A stretch of 5,895 nucleotides of DNA from Treponema sp. Lineage in GTDB: Bacteria; Spirochaetota; Spirochaetia; Treponematales; Treponemataceae. Location: assembly GCA_016297415.1 (NCBI GenBank), contig JAEDGQ010000103.1, positions 1 to 5,895 of the forward strand. The letters are read 5' to 3'. A program made the translations under genes and the position numbers. Shown here piece by piece: positions 1-5,682 of this stretch (the stretch's first letter is position 1; every line of letters starts with the position of its first letter). A model generated the notes under the pieces. It saw only the letters and a list, made by a program, of their open reading frames with translations. It was not told the DNA's origin and did not search any database.

Positions 1-155
1 GACCGGAAGCGTTATTTCAAAAAAGAGATTAGAAAATTAACAGCAGGTTTTGCAGAAATGCAGAACAAAGAAAATAAAAGGCTTCTTGCAGGAAGCGTGA
101 GGGAAGGGACAGACAGAACTCACTCTGAGCGTTCAGCTTTTGCAGAGGAACGGAA
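1..155. repeat. Long direct repeat, copy 1 (truncated by window edge)
   Basis: This stretch recurs at 278-432 without any gap (offset 277) and with about 8 substitutions, so the copies are roughly 95% identical. It contains a small hairpin at 81-96 (arms GCTTCT and GGAAGC, loop TGCA). The repeat may begin left of the window. The frame starting at base 1 stays open to a TAA at 166-168, so a decayed or short coding segment cannot be excluded. The matching frame in copy 2 is stopped at 338-340, which argues against conserved coding. Confidence 0.85.
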
Positions 156-277
156 ACATAGAAAATAAAGGCTTTTTTGAAATAACGCGTGAGGGAAGGC
201 ACCGGGCTGGCTCACTTTGAGTGTTTTGCCCTAGGAATTCTACCCTAAAAACTCAACCGCGAGACAGAACGGGGACT

Positions 278-432
278 GACCGGAAGCGTTATTTCAAAAA
301 AGAGATTAGAAAATTAACAGCAGGTTTTGCAGGAATGTAAAACAAAGAAAATAAAAGGCTTCTGGCAAGAAGCGTGAGGGAAGGAACAGACAGAACTCAC
401 TCTGAGCGTTCAACTTTTGCAGAGGAATGGAA
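278..432. repeat. Long direct repeat, copy 2
   Basis: This is the second copy of the 1-155 repeat, ungapped, with about 8 changes. One change turns the hairpin at 358-373 into a fully Watson-Crick 6-bp stem (GCTTCT with AGAAGC), where copy 1 has a T-G pair, so the stem is kept or improved. A 13-nt arm at 396-408 is complementary, with one mismatch, to 472-484 downstream. No reliable gene lies in the repeat. Confidence 0.85.
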
Positions 433-498
433 AAAACTCTTTCTGTTCAGAACAAACCGCCGAAGCAAGGCCGCTCAGCGTGAGGGCAGGATGGCACT

Positions 499-536
499 GA
501 CCGGAAGCGGATTGCCAGAAGAGATTAGAAAATTAA
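499..536. repeat. Partial third copy of the direct repeat
   Basis: The first 10 bases of the repeat (GACCGGAAGC) recur at 499-508. Its AAGAGATTAGAAAATTAA segment recurs at 519-536, with a diverged centre that is 2 bases shorter. The copy stops just before the ribosome binding site of the trpA-like gene, so the repeat array runs up to the leader of that gene. Confidence 0.7.
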
Positions 537-540
537 TTGT

Positions 541-545
541 AAGGA
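541..545 (+). promoter_or_regulatory. Ribosome binding site of the trpA-like gene
   Basis: AAGGA lies 7 bases upstream of the ATG at 553. It fixes this start, and with the in-frame TAG at 526-528 it rules out a longer N-terminus. Confidence 0.75.
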
Positions 546-552
546 TTTATAT

Positions 553-1311
553 ATGAAAAAATTGATGTCACATTTAGTTGCTAATTACCCCACTCCAGAA
601 CTCAGCTTTGCAGTAGCTCAGGCCCTGGTAGAAGGCGGCGCAGATTTTCTGGAAGTACAGCTTCCATTCAGTGATCCAAGCGCAGACGGTCCAGCAATTC
701 AGAATGCCTGCTCCACAGTTCTTGAGCATGGAGTTACAACACAGGATGGCCTGGATTTTATAGCAAAAGTTCACAAAGCTTTTCCACAGGTAAAAATCGG
801 CATCATGTCATACGGATCCCTGGTTTACACACCAGGCGTAGATAATTTCTGCCGCCGTGCCAGCGAAGCAGGTGTTACAGCCATGATCATTCCAGACCTT
901 CCGTTTGACTGTGACGAAGGCTTAACAGCAGCCTGCAAAAAATACGGCATGGAAAATATTCCAGTTGCAGCACCAGGCATGACAGATGAGCGTCTTCAGA
1001 AAATGCTGGACTGCGGATTTACAACAATCTACGCAGCTCTCCGTGCAGGAATTACAGGAACAGCCACAAAGGTTGATGATGAAACAGTTTCATTCCTTAA
1101 GAAATTCAAGCGTCCAAATAAAAGCGGCGTTACTCCACAAATCTGGGGCGGCTTTGGAATCAACGGCAAGGAACAGGCAGATGCCATTGCACCTTATGTT
1201 ACAGGCGTAATTGCAGGTTCAGTTTTTGTTCGACTTATTGATGCAGCAGCCGGCGACAAAACAAAGCTTATGCAGACAATCACAGCAAAAGCAAAAGAGA
1301 TTAAAGAATAA
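553..1311 (+). CDS. trpA: Tryptophan synthase alpha subunit, short form (TrpA-like)
   Basis: This 252-residue TIM-barrel protein is related to TrpA, which cleaves indole-3-glycerol phosphate to indole and glyceraldehyde 3-phosphate in the cytoplasm and passes indole to TrpB. The signature LPFSDPSADGP spans residues 37-47. E34 and D45 match the catalytic Glu49 and Asp60 of the Salmonella enzyme. D115, the RAGITG segment of loop 6 (164-169), GFG (200-202) and AGS (221-223) match the substrate- and phosphate-binding loops. The protein starts about 15 residues later than typical TrpA, so the N-terminal helix that packs under the barrel is missing. An in-frame stop at 526-528 and an AAGGA site show that this is the real start. 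The stop overlaps the next ATG by one base (TAATG), suggesting translational coupling. No trpB is visible, though one may lie left of the window. The family is fairly certain; the exact role in tryptophan synthesis is inferred. Confidence 0.85.
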   Translation: MKKLMSHLVANYPTPELSFAVAQALVEGGADFLEVQLPFSDPSADGPAIQNACSTVLEHGVTTQDGLDFIAKVHKAFPQVKIGIMSYGSLVYTPGVDNFCRRASEAGVTAMIIPDLPFDCDEGLTAACKKYGMENIPVAAPGMTDERLQKMLDCGFTTIYAALRAGITGTATKVDDETVSFLKKFKRPNKSGVTPQIWGGFGINGKEQADAIAPYVTGVIAGSVFVRLIDAAAGDKTKLMQTITAKAKEIKE

Positions 1312-1670
1312 TGATTCAAATCTTCGGAACAAATAAATCCTTCGACAGCAAAACAGCCCGCCGCTGGTTCAGTGAACGCCGTATTCCGGTGCAGTTTGTA
1401 GATCTTAAAGAAAAAGAAATGAGCCGGGGCGAGTTTGACAGTGTAGTTTCTGCCATAGCCCGTACACTAGGCAGCCGGGCAGATGCCATTGAAGAACTTA
1501 CAGACAAAAAGTCAAAGGAATATGCTTCAATTGCATATCTTGATGACAGCGAAAAAGAAGACAAGCTTTTTGAAAATCAGCTTAAGCTTTTAAAGCTTCC
1601 TGTATGCCGCAATGGCCGGGATGCAGCTACAGCAGGACTTCAGCAGAAAATCTGGGAAGGATGGAAATAG
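1311..1670 (+). CDS. ArsC/Spx-fold protein lacking the N-terminal cysteine
   Basis: This 119-residue protein is the usual length for the ArsC/Spx/YffB thioredoxin-fold family. The N-terminal strand and turn (IFGTNKSFDSKTARRWF, residues 4-20), the FxDLKEK strand (29-35) and the C-terminal LPVCRNGRDAATAG segment (96-109, equivalent to the family's P-V-R-N-G block) are all recognisable. Family arsenate reductases carry a nucleophilic Cys in the first turn; here that position is Ser10. The only cysteine is C99, next to the conserved R100. Classical arsenate reduction through an N-terminal cysteine is therefore unlikely. A regulatory or binding role is possible but unproven. Its ATG overlaps the trpA stop by one base, so the two are probably co-translated. 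Family placement is good; function is unknown. Confidence 0.8.
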   Translation: MIQIFGTNKSFDSKTARRWFSERRIPVQFVDLKEKEMSRGEFDSVVSAIARTLGSRADAIEELTDKKSKEYASIAYLDDSEKEDKLFENQLKLLKLPVCRNGRDAATAGLQQKIWEGWK

Positions 1671-1673
1671 AAT

Positions 1674-1769
1674 ATGGAAGATAAAACAGAAACACAGTCA
1701 GAAAATCCACAATTTTCGGAAACAAAAAAACCGGTATCATTAATGTGCCAAAAATCATCTGCACATTGA
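1674..1769 (+). CDS. Small hydrophilic ORF, likely 5' part of a frameshifted gene
   Basis: This 31-codon frame opens with an ATG 3 bases after the preceding stop, with purine-rich GGATGGAAA upstream as a possible ribosome binding site. It encodes an acidic, polar segment beginning MEDKTETQSENPQFSETKK and ends at a TGA at 1767-1769. It overlaps the membrane-protein frame at 1745-1954 in the -1 frame. Re-reading one A in the A7 run at 1724-1730 would join the two frames into one 93-residue protein with a polar N-terminal tail and two membrane helices. The membrane frame on its own has only a GTG start with no clear ribosome binding site. I infer that this ORF is the true beginning of that gene, expressed by frameshifting or broken by an A-tract indel. 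Confidence 0.5.
   Translation: MEDKTETQSENPQFSETKKPVSLMCQKSSAH
1724..1769 (+). promoter_or_regulatory. Candidate programmed -1 frameshift signal
   Basis: In the zero frame of the ATG at 1674, the A7 run reads as acA AAA AAA, the canonical X_XXY_YYZ slippery heptamer. It is followed by a 9-nt spacer (1731-1739) and a stem of 1740-1748 with 1761-1769: 9 pairs including one G-T(U) and three G-C, with a 12-nt loop. A -1 slip leads directly into the open membrane-protein frame ending at 1954. The zero-frame stop TGA is itself the 3' end of the stem. The stem is AT-rich and so only moderately stable. No well-placed internal Shine-Dalgarno stimulator is evident. Confidence 0.45.
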
Positions 1770-1954
1770 GCAGAGTTTATATAGTTTTTTCTTCAATTGC
1801 AGGTCTGCTTTCGCTTATGGTTGATATAAATGCGCAGGGAAAGGCAGCTCTTTCGCAGCTTCAGATTCTGCTGGTAACTTTAAGCAATGTAATAACAGGT
1901 TTCCTTTTCTGGGGAATCGGCCTGGTGTTCAATAAGTTTCTTGGGAAAAAATAA
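1745..1954 (+). CDS. Small two-helix membrane protein (probable 3' part of frameshifted gene)
   Basis: I do not recognise this 69-residue frame as a named family. It has two likely membrane segments, about residues 11-26 (VYIVFSSIAGLLSLMV) and 39-62 (rich in L, V, I, G and F). A short polar loop containing K33 lies between them, and the tail ends GKK. The annotated start would be a GTG at 1745 that lies inside the predicted stem and lacks a good ribosome binding site. The frame is open upstream of it, and slippage at the A7 tract would give a 93-residue product starting at 1674. Its TAA overlaps the next ATG by one base, so it belongs to the same operon as the following small membrane protein. 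Role unknown. Confidence 0.6.
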   Translation: MPKIICTLSRVYIVFSSIAGLLSLMVDINAQGKAALSQLQILLVTLSNVITGFLFWGIGLVFNKFLGKK

Positions 1955-2226
1955 TGAAGTTCAGAACTTATCTTAAAACACTAAAAATTTATGGCTGGAT
2001 TCAGCTTGTTCCGACAATTATTCTGGCACTGCTTTTACCATTCTATTTTCCCATTTCATTTTTTTCGTTAAAGATTTTTGGACTTACAAATCTTCAGATT
2101 TTAAACCAGCTTGCTGGCACTTTCAGTTATGTTCTGAAAACCCTGCTTTTTACTCTTGTATTCATTGTTCTTGTTACTAACTTCAAAAAAATCTACAGCA
2201 TACTAAAAGATTACCTGCGGGGCTGA
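1954..2226 (+). CDS. Small two-helix membrane protein, unknown function
   Basis: This 90-residue, very hydrophobic protein has two predicted membrane segments, about residues 16-39 and 57-74. It has a basic N-terminus (MKFRTYLKTLK) and a basic C-terminus (NFKKIYSILKDYLRG), so both ends are probably cytoplasmic. There is no signal-peptide cleavage pattern and no catalytic motif that I can see. Its start shares one base with the previous stop (TAATG), and GGGAAA lies just upstream as a ribosome binding site. Like the preceding protein it has a TL-x-Y-type N-terminus and an LQIL between two helices, so the pair may be distant paralogues or partners. Last gene of the plus-strand string; family not recognised. 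Confidence 0.7.
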   Translation: MKFRTYLKTLKIYGWIQLVPTIILALLLPFYFPISFFSLKIFGLTNLQILNQLAGTFSYVLKTLLFTLVFIVLVTNFKKIYSILKDYLRG

Positions 2227-2272
2227 AACAGGATTTGCGGGAGAATCTGCAATTTAAAACGCTGCCATCTGC

Positions 2273-2304
2273 AAAAAAAAGAGCCGATTCCGTGGAACCG
2301 GCTC
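2273..2304 (-). terminator. Intrinsic terminator of the nrdD-nrdG operon
   Basis: Bases 2281-2304 form a hairpin: outer arms GAGCCG/CGGCTC (6 bp), then an A-C mismatch, then TTC/GAA around a short loop. On the minus strand it is followed directly by eight T (A8 at 2273-2280 on the plus strand). This is a standard rho-independent terminator 57 bases past the nrdG stop. On the plus strand there is no T-run after the hairpin, so it is not a clear terminator for the trpA-like operon. Confidence 0.85.
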
Positions 2305-2327
2305 CATGCCTGATGGGGGGCACGCTG

Positions 2328-2349
2328 GTTCAGTTGTAAAAAACTGAAC
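2328..2349. other. Perfect 8-bp hairpin after nrdG
   Basis: GTTCAGTT (2328-2335) and AACTGAAC (2342-2349) form a perfect stem around a 6-nt loop, between the nrdG stop and the terminator. It has no T-run on either side. It may protect the 3' end of the minus-strand mRNA; that role is inferred. The 134-base convergent gap it lies in holds no gene. Confidence 0.5.
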
Positions 2350-2360
2350 ACAAAGTATCT

Positions 2361-2888
2361 TTAAGACTCTTTTCTGTCTTCAATAATCTTTTCTAATTCA
2401 CCGTTTTTAAGTCCAAGAATTCTCTGATTCCGGCTTCCCCGGTAGTTTAATGTAATGTCTTTCTGTGCCTGAATAAAAGGACCGTCAACAAGAACATCAA
2501 TGCATTTAAGAAGTTCATCAGTTACTTCACAGTGTTTCCGGCCTTCCGCCGGCTTTATATCTTTATCAAATATATAGCCGGAAAAACACCATATATTTTT
2601 ATCCGGATATGTGCTTCTGACTTTCTGTAAAAAAGGAAGCAGTTCCCGCTGGTTTTCTTCTTCAAAAGGCTCGCCGCCAAGTACAGAAAGTCCAATAATG
2701 TGAACAGGAGACATGGCAGCAATAATTTCGTCCTGAACGGCAGCGGTAAATTCTTTGCCGTAATTAAAATCCCAGGTACATTCATTAAAGCAGCCAGGAC
2801 AGTGGTTACGGCAACCGCTTACAAAAAGACTTACACGGCAGCCTAAACCATTTGCAATATCGAGTTTTTTGATTTCTGCGTAGTTCAT
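2361..2888 (-). CDS. nrdG: Anaerobic ribonucleoside-triphosphate reductase activating protein (radical SAM)
   Basis: NrdG is a cytoplasmic radical-SAM enzyme that uses a 4Fe-4S cluster and S-adenosylmethionine to abstract a hydrogen from the C-terminal glycine of NrdD, making the glycyl radical needed for ribonucleotide reduction. In this 175-residue protein the cluster motif CxxxCxxC is C26-C30-C33 (GCRNHCPGC). The SAM-contacting GGEP is at 71-74, and the late VDGPF and RGSRNQR blocks typical of NrdG are present. Its length is slightly above the 154-156 residues of the E. coli and T4 proteins. It starts 6 bases after the nrdD stop, and its probable ribosome binding site (TAGGG) overlaps that stop, so it is translated from the same mRNA as nrdD. 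Nothing is truncated. Very confident. Confidence 0.97.
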   Translation of the reverse strand: MNYAEIKKLDIANGLGCRVSLFVSGCRNHCPGCFNECTWDFNYGKEFTAAVQDEIIAAMSPVHIIGLSVLGGEPFEEENQRELLPFLQKVRSTYPDKNIWCFSGYIFDKDIKPAEGRKHCEVTDELLKCIDVLVDGPFIQAQKDITLNYRGSRNQRILGLKNGELEKIIEDRKES

Positions 2889-2894
2889 ATAACC

Positions 2895-5060
2895 CTACAG
2901 ATGCAGAACGCGTTCTTTGATTTCCTGAGTGCGACCTTGGTTCCAGTACTGGGTACCAATATAACCGCAGGTACGGCGTGCAACGTTCATAGTAGTCTGG
3001 TCTGTGTTACCGCAGTTTGGACACTGCCATACAAGCTTGCCGTCTGTATCATTTACAACCCGGATTTCTCCAGTGTAACCACACTTCTGGCAGCAGTCAC
3101 TCTTAGTGTTAAGTTCTGCATACATAATGTTTTCGTAAATGTGGCGAAGAACAGCCATAACTGCAGGAATGTTGTTTTCCATGTTTGGAACTTCTACATA
3201 ACTTACGGCACCACCAGGAGAAAGTTCCTGGAACTGGCTTTCGAATGTAAGCTTTGTAAATGCATCAACAGGTTCAGTAACATGAACATGGTAAGAGTTA
3301 GTAATATAGTTTTTATCTGTAACGCCTTCAATTTCACCAAAGCGGCGTTTAAGAGCCTTTGCAAACTTATAAGTAGTAGATTCAAGAGGAGTTCCATAAA
3401 GAGAGAAGGCGATATTAGTCTGGTCTCTCCATTCAGAACATTTAGCGTTCATATAGCGCATAACTTCAAGTGCAAATGGAGTAGCTTCAGGATCTGTGTG
3501 AGGTTTGCCAGTCATAAAGCGGCAGCATTCATAAAGACCTGCATAACCAAGAGAAATAGTAGAGTATCCGCCGTAAAGCAGCTTGTTGATTACTTCACCT
3601 TTTTCAAGGCGTGCCAAAGCACCATTCTGCCAGAGAATTGGAGCAACATCAGATGGAGTTCCCAGAAGTCTGTTGTGGCGAGCCATTAAAGCACGGAAAC
3701 AGAGCTGGAGGCGTTCATCAAAAATATTCCAGAAAGCTTTTTTGTTACCGCCTGAAGAAAGGGCAACATCAACCAGGTTAATAGTAACAACACCCTGATT
3801 AAAGCGTCCGTAGAACTTAGGTTTATTAGTTTCAGGATCGTGATAAACAGTAAGGAAAGAACGGCAACCCATACAAGGGAAACAGTTTCCGTCTTTGAGG
3901 GAAAGCATTTTCTTTTCAGAAATATAGTCTGGAACAAGACGGCGTGCAGTACATTTTGCAGCCAGTTCTGTAAGGTAGTAATATTTTTCACCTTCATTGA
4001 TGTTATCAGGTTCAAGAACATAAATAAGCTTAGGGAAGGCTGGAGTTACCCAGAAACCTGCTTCGTTTTTTACACCCTTATAGCGCTGGCGAAGAACTTC
4101 TTCAATAATAAGAGCCAGGTCAGCCTTAGTCTGCTCATCTTTAGCTTCATTCAGGTACATGAATACAGTAACAAAAGGAGACTGACCGTTAGTAGTCATA
4201 AGAGTTACAACCTGATACTGAATCATCTGAACACCGCGTGTAATTTCGTCCTTAAGGCGCATTTCAACAATGTCTTTAAACTGTTCTTCTGTGTAATGAA
4301 CACCAGTTTTTTCAGCAATCATGTTCATTTCAGCAACAATCTTTTTTCGGCTTACATCAACAAATGGAGCCAGGTGTGCAAGAGAAATAGACTGACCGCC
4401 GTACTGGCTTGAAGCAACCTGAGCAATAATCTGTGTAGCAATGTTACAGGCAGTAGAGAAAGAGTGAGGAGTGTCGATTCTTGTGCCGGAAATAACAGTT
4501 CCGTTCTGGAGCATGTCTTCAAGATTTACAAGGTCACAGTTGTGCATGTGCTGTGCAAAGTAGTCAGCATCATGGAAGTGAATAAGACCTTCGTTGTGAG
4601 CTGCAACAATGTCAGCATCCAGCAAAAAGCGCTTTGTAATATCTTTAGAAACTTCACCGGCCATGTAGTCACGCTGAACAGAAACAACAGTAGAGTTCTT
4701 GTTAGAGTTTTCCTGTTTTACTTCTTCGTTCTGGCATTCCAGCAGGGAAAGAATCTGATTATCAGTAGTGTTTGCCTTACGCATCAGTTCGTGCTGGTAG
4801 CGGTAAGTAATGTATTTTTTTGCAATATCGTAAGCAGAAGCCTTCATAATGGCCTTTTCAACAAGGTCCTGAATTGCTTCAACATTCATTTCGTGTTTTT
4901 CTGCAGCACACTGTTTTTCAATGGATTTGGCGATATCAAGAATCTGGCTTTCGGAAAGCTGATCACTAAGAGGTACTTCTTTATTTGCCTTAGAAATAGC
5001 AGTAACAATTTTCTTTACATCAAAAATTACTTCAACACCGTTTCTCTTAATGATTTTCAT
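2895..5060 (-). CDS. nrdD: Anaerobic (class III) ribonucleoside-triphosphate reductase, glycyl-radical subunit
   Basis: NrdD reduces ribonucleoside triphosphates to deoxyribonucleotides under anaerobic conditions. This 721-residue protein is complete. Residues 1 to about 92 are an ATP cone (KRNG at 5-8, FDVKKIVTAISKA at 13-25), the allosteric ATP/dATP site. HFHDADY (161-167) and HNC with C175 match the conserved active-site region of the E. coli enzyme. FPCMGCRSF (394-402) holds the candidate substrate-radical cysteine. C657, C660, C680 and C683 make the C-terminal zinc ribbon. RTCGYIG (696-702) carries the glycyl-radical site G699. The start has a strong AAAGGGA ribosome binding site a few bases upstream. 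It is the first gene of a two-gene operon with nrdG, under a promoter at about 5204-5232 with an NrdR-box-like palindrome downstream. Confidence 0.98.
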   Translation of the reverse strand: MKIIKRNGVEVIFDVKKIVTAISKANKEVPLSDQLSESQILDIAKSIEKQCAAEKHEMNVEAIQDLVEKAIMKASAYDIAKKYITYRYQHELMRKANTTDNQILSLLECQNEEVKQENSNKNSTVVSVQRDYMAGEVSKDITKRFLLDADIVAAHNEGLIHFHDADYFAQHMHNCDLVNLEDMLQNGTVISGTRIDTPHSFSTACNIATQIIAQVASSQYGGQSISLAHLAPFVDVSRKKIVAEMNMIAEKTGVHYTEEQFKDIVEMRLKDEITRGVQMIQYQVVTLMTTNGQSPFVTVFMYLNEAKDEQTKADLALIIEEVLRQRYKGVKNEAGFWVTPAFPKLIYVLEPDNINEGEKYYYLTELAAKCTARRLVPDYISEKKMLSLKDGNCFPCMGCRSFLTVYHDPETNKPKFYGRFNQGVVTINLVDVALSSGGNKKAFWNIFDERLQLCFRALMARHNRLLGTPSDVAPILWQNGALARLEKGEVINKLLYGGYSTISLGYAGLYECCRFMTGKPHTDPEATPFALEVMRYMNAKCSEWRDQTNIAFSLYGTPLESTTYKFAKALKRRFGEIEGVTDKNYITNSYHVHVTEPVDAFTKLTFESQFQELSPGGAVSYVEVPNMENNIPAVMAVLRHIYENIMYAELNTKSDCCQKCGYTGEIRVVNDTDGKLVWQCPNCGNTDQTTMNVARRTCGYIGTQYWNQGRTQEIKERVLHL

Positions 5061-5113
5061 AGATCCCTTTCTCCCACATAAAAAAATAAACTTTTTAGAT
5101 TTTTTTTATAAAA

Positions 5114-5143
5114 ACACTTGACAAACGAAAAACGGTCTAGTGT
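5114..5143. promoter_or_regulatory. Inverted repeat in the nrdD leader, possible second operator
   Basis: ACACTTGAC (5114-5122) and GTCTAGTGT (5135-5143) are inverted repeats with one mismatch, separated by 12 bases. The right arm has the TAGTGT half-site of an NrdR box and ends 43 bases from the end of the better box, about four helical turns. It could be a diverged second NrdR site, or another regulator's site. Confidence 0.35.
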
Positions 5144-5165
5144 CTTTGTAGCCTTTTACCAATCG

Positions 5166-5189
5166 AAAACACGCTATATGTAGTGTTTT
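5166..5189. promoter_or_regulatory. nrdR box: NrdR-box-like operator upstream of nrdD
   Basis: Bases 5171-5186 (ACGCTATATGTAGTGT) match the published NrdR-box consensus acaCwAtATaTwGtgt at 14 of 16 positions. The wider sequence is a palindrome with 7-bp perfect arms AAAACAC and GTGTTTT. It lies just downstream of the inferred transcription start, a position suited to repression of nrdDG by NrdR. NrdR boxes usually occur in pairs; the best second candidate (5128-5143) is weak, with 10 of 16 matches. Confidence 0.6.
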
Positions 5190-5203
5190 TTAGGCACATC
5201 TTT

Positions 5204-5232
5204 AATATATATCTACACCATAAAAGTTTCAA
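5204..5232 (-). promoter_or_regulatory. Sigma-70-type promoter for nrdDG
   Basis: On the minus strand, TTGAAA (5232-5227) and TATATT (5209-5204) are separated by exactly 17 bases. Transcription would start near 5197 and give a leader of about 136 bases before the nrdD ATG. Each hexamer matches the consensus at five of six positions. Confidence 0.6.
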
Positions 5233-5288
5233 TCAGAAAACTCCGATTTTTCATCAAAAAAAAATTCCTGTCGCTTTTGTACAATAAA

Positions 5289-5302
5289 AAAGTGCACACT
5301 TT
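5289..5302. promoter_or_regulatory. Small operator-like palindrome
   Basis: AAAGTG-CA-CACTTT is a 14-base palindrome, and the palindrome TTGTACAA lies just before it at 5277-5284. No gene start is nearby, so any regulatory role is speculative. Confidence 0.2.
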
Positions 5303-5318
5303 AAAAATAATAGTTTTA

Positions 5319-5418
5319 CGGGCGTCCCCCTCCATTCCGCTGCGCTCCATTCCGGGTCGGGCTGTCCAGGGTTCCGGCTGCCGCCTCCATTGCTCCGCAA
5401 CGGCTCCGCCGCCCTTCC
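5319..5418. other. GC-rich island next to the tandem repeat
   Basis: About 100 bases are strikingly rich in C and G between AT-rich flanks. CTCCATTCCG occurs twice (5330-5339 and 5345-5354), and CTCCATT occurs a third time near 5385. CCATTGC and GCAACGG flank TCC as a small stem that pairs fully only in a minus-strand RNA, through a G-U pair. The composition and its junction with the 132-bp repeats suggest one composite mobile or intergenic repeat unit. No believable gene is present. Confidence 0.5.
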
Positions 5419-5550
5419 CATCCCTGACGCAGCGCGTCAGGGTCGTGCGCGAAAGCGCACACGTAAATAAACGAGTATTTCAGTTTTTTGCGAAGCAAAA
5501 ATGGGAGCTATGCGACCAAGGAAATACTCGCAGCGTGCATAAGCACGCAG
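5419..5550. repeat. 132-bp structured tandem repeat, copy 1
   Basis: The unit folds into successive stems: 5422-5430 with 5434-5442 (9 bp, loop AGC); 5445-5450 with 5455-5460 (6 bp, GAAA loop); 5472-5481 with 5521-5530 (10 bp), enclosing 5485-5491 with 5495-5501 (7 bp, GAA loop); and 5533-5538 with 5543-5548 (6 bp, loop ATAA). All are perfect. Well over half of the bases are paired. Confidence 0.9.
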
Positions 5551-5682
5551 CATCCCTGACGCAGCGCGTCAGGGTCGTGCGCGAAAGCGCACACGTAAAT
5601 AAACGAGTATTTCAGTTTTTTGCGAAGCAAAAATGGGAGCCAAGCGACCAAGGAAATACTCGCAGCGTGCTTATGCACGCAG
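5551..5682. repeat. 132-bp structured tandem repeat, copy 2
   Basis: This copy is identical to copy 1 except at four positions: 5641 and 5643 in an unpaired part of the third domain, and 5671 and 5674 in the last loop (ATAA becomes TTAT). Every stem is preserved, shifted by 132 bases. Confidence 0.92.

Larger units (their letters stand above)
156..552. other. Gene-poor repeat spacer upstream of trpA
   Basis: Between and after the long repeats lies mosaic sequence sharing a GCGTGAGGGAAGG-type motif at 187-199 and 478-490; the same motif sits inside the long repeats at 95-107 and 372-384. The motif spacings are 92, 185 and 106 bases, so the region looks like an eroded array of about 92-bp units. 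I see no convincing gene, tRNA or promoter. A frame open from a GTG at 374 to 556 is treated as chance. Confidence 0.55.

Noticed and set aside
1..168. Open frame from the left edge to a TAA at 166-168 (at least 55 codons)
   Set aside because: It could be the end of an upstream gene, but it lies entirely in the repeat. The same frame is stopped at 338-340 in copy 2, and no recognisable domain is present.
374..556. 60-codon plus-strand frame from a GTG, overlapping the trpA ATG as ATGA
   Set aside because: It begins inside the direct repeat at a GTG with no good ribosome binding site, and the equivalent frame in the other copy ends differently. The composition is arginine-rich and unlike the neighbouring genes. 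The ATGA overlap is probably chance.
2901..5081. Several long plus-strand frames opposite nrdD
   Set aside because: These are antisense shadows of the well-supported nrdD gene, with no independent start signals or recognisable domains.
5118..5146. Plus-strand TTGACA as a -35 element
   Set aside because: There is no acceptable -10 element 16-18 bases downstream and no plus-strand gene follows. It is part of the inverted repeat in the nrdD leader.
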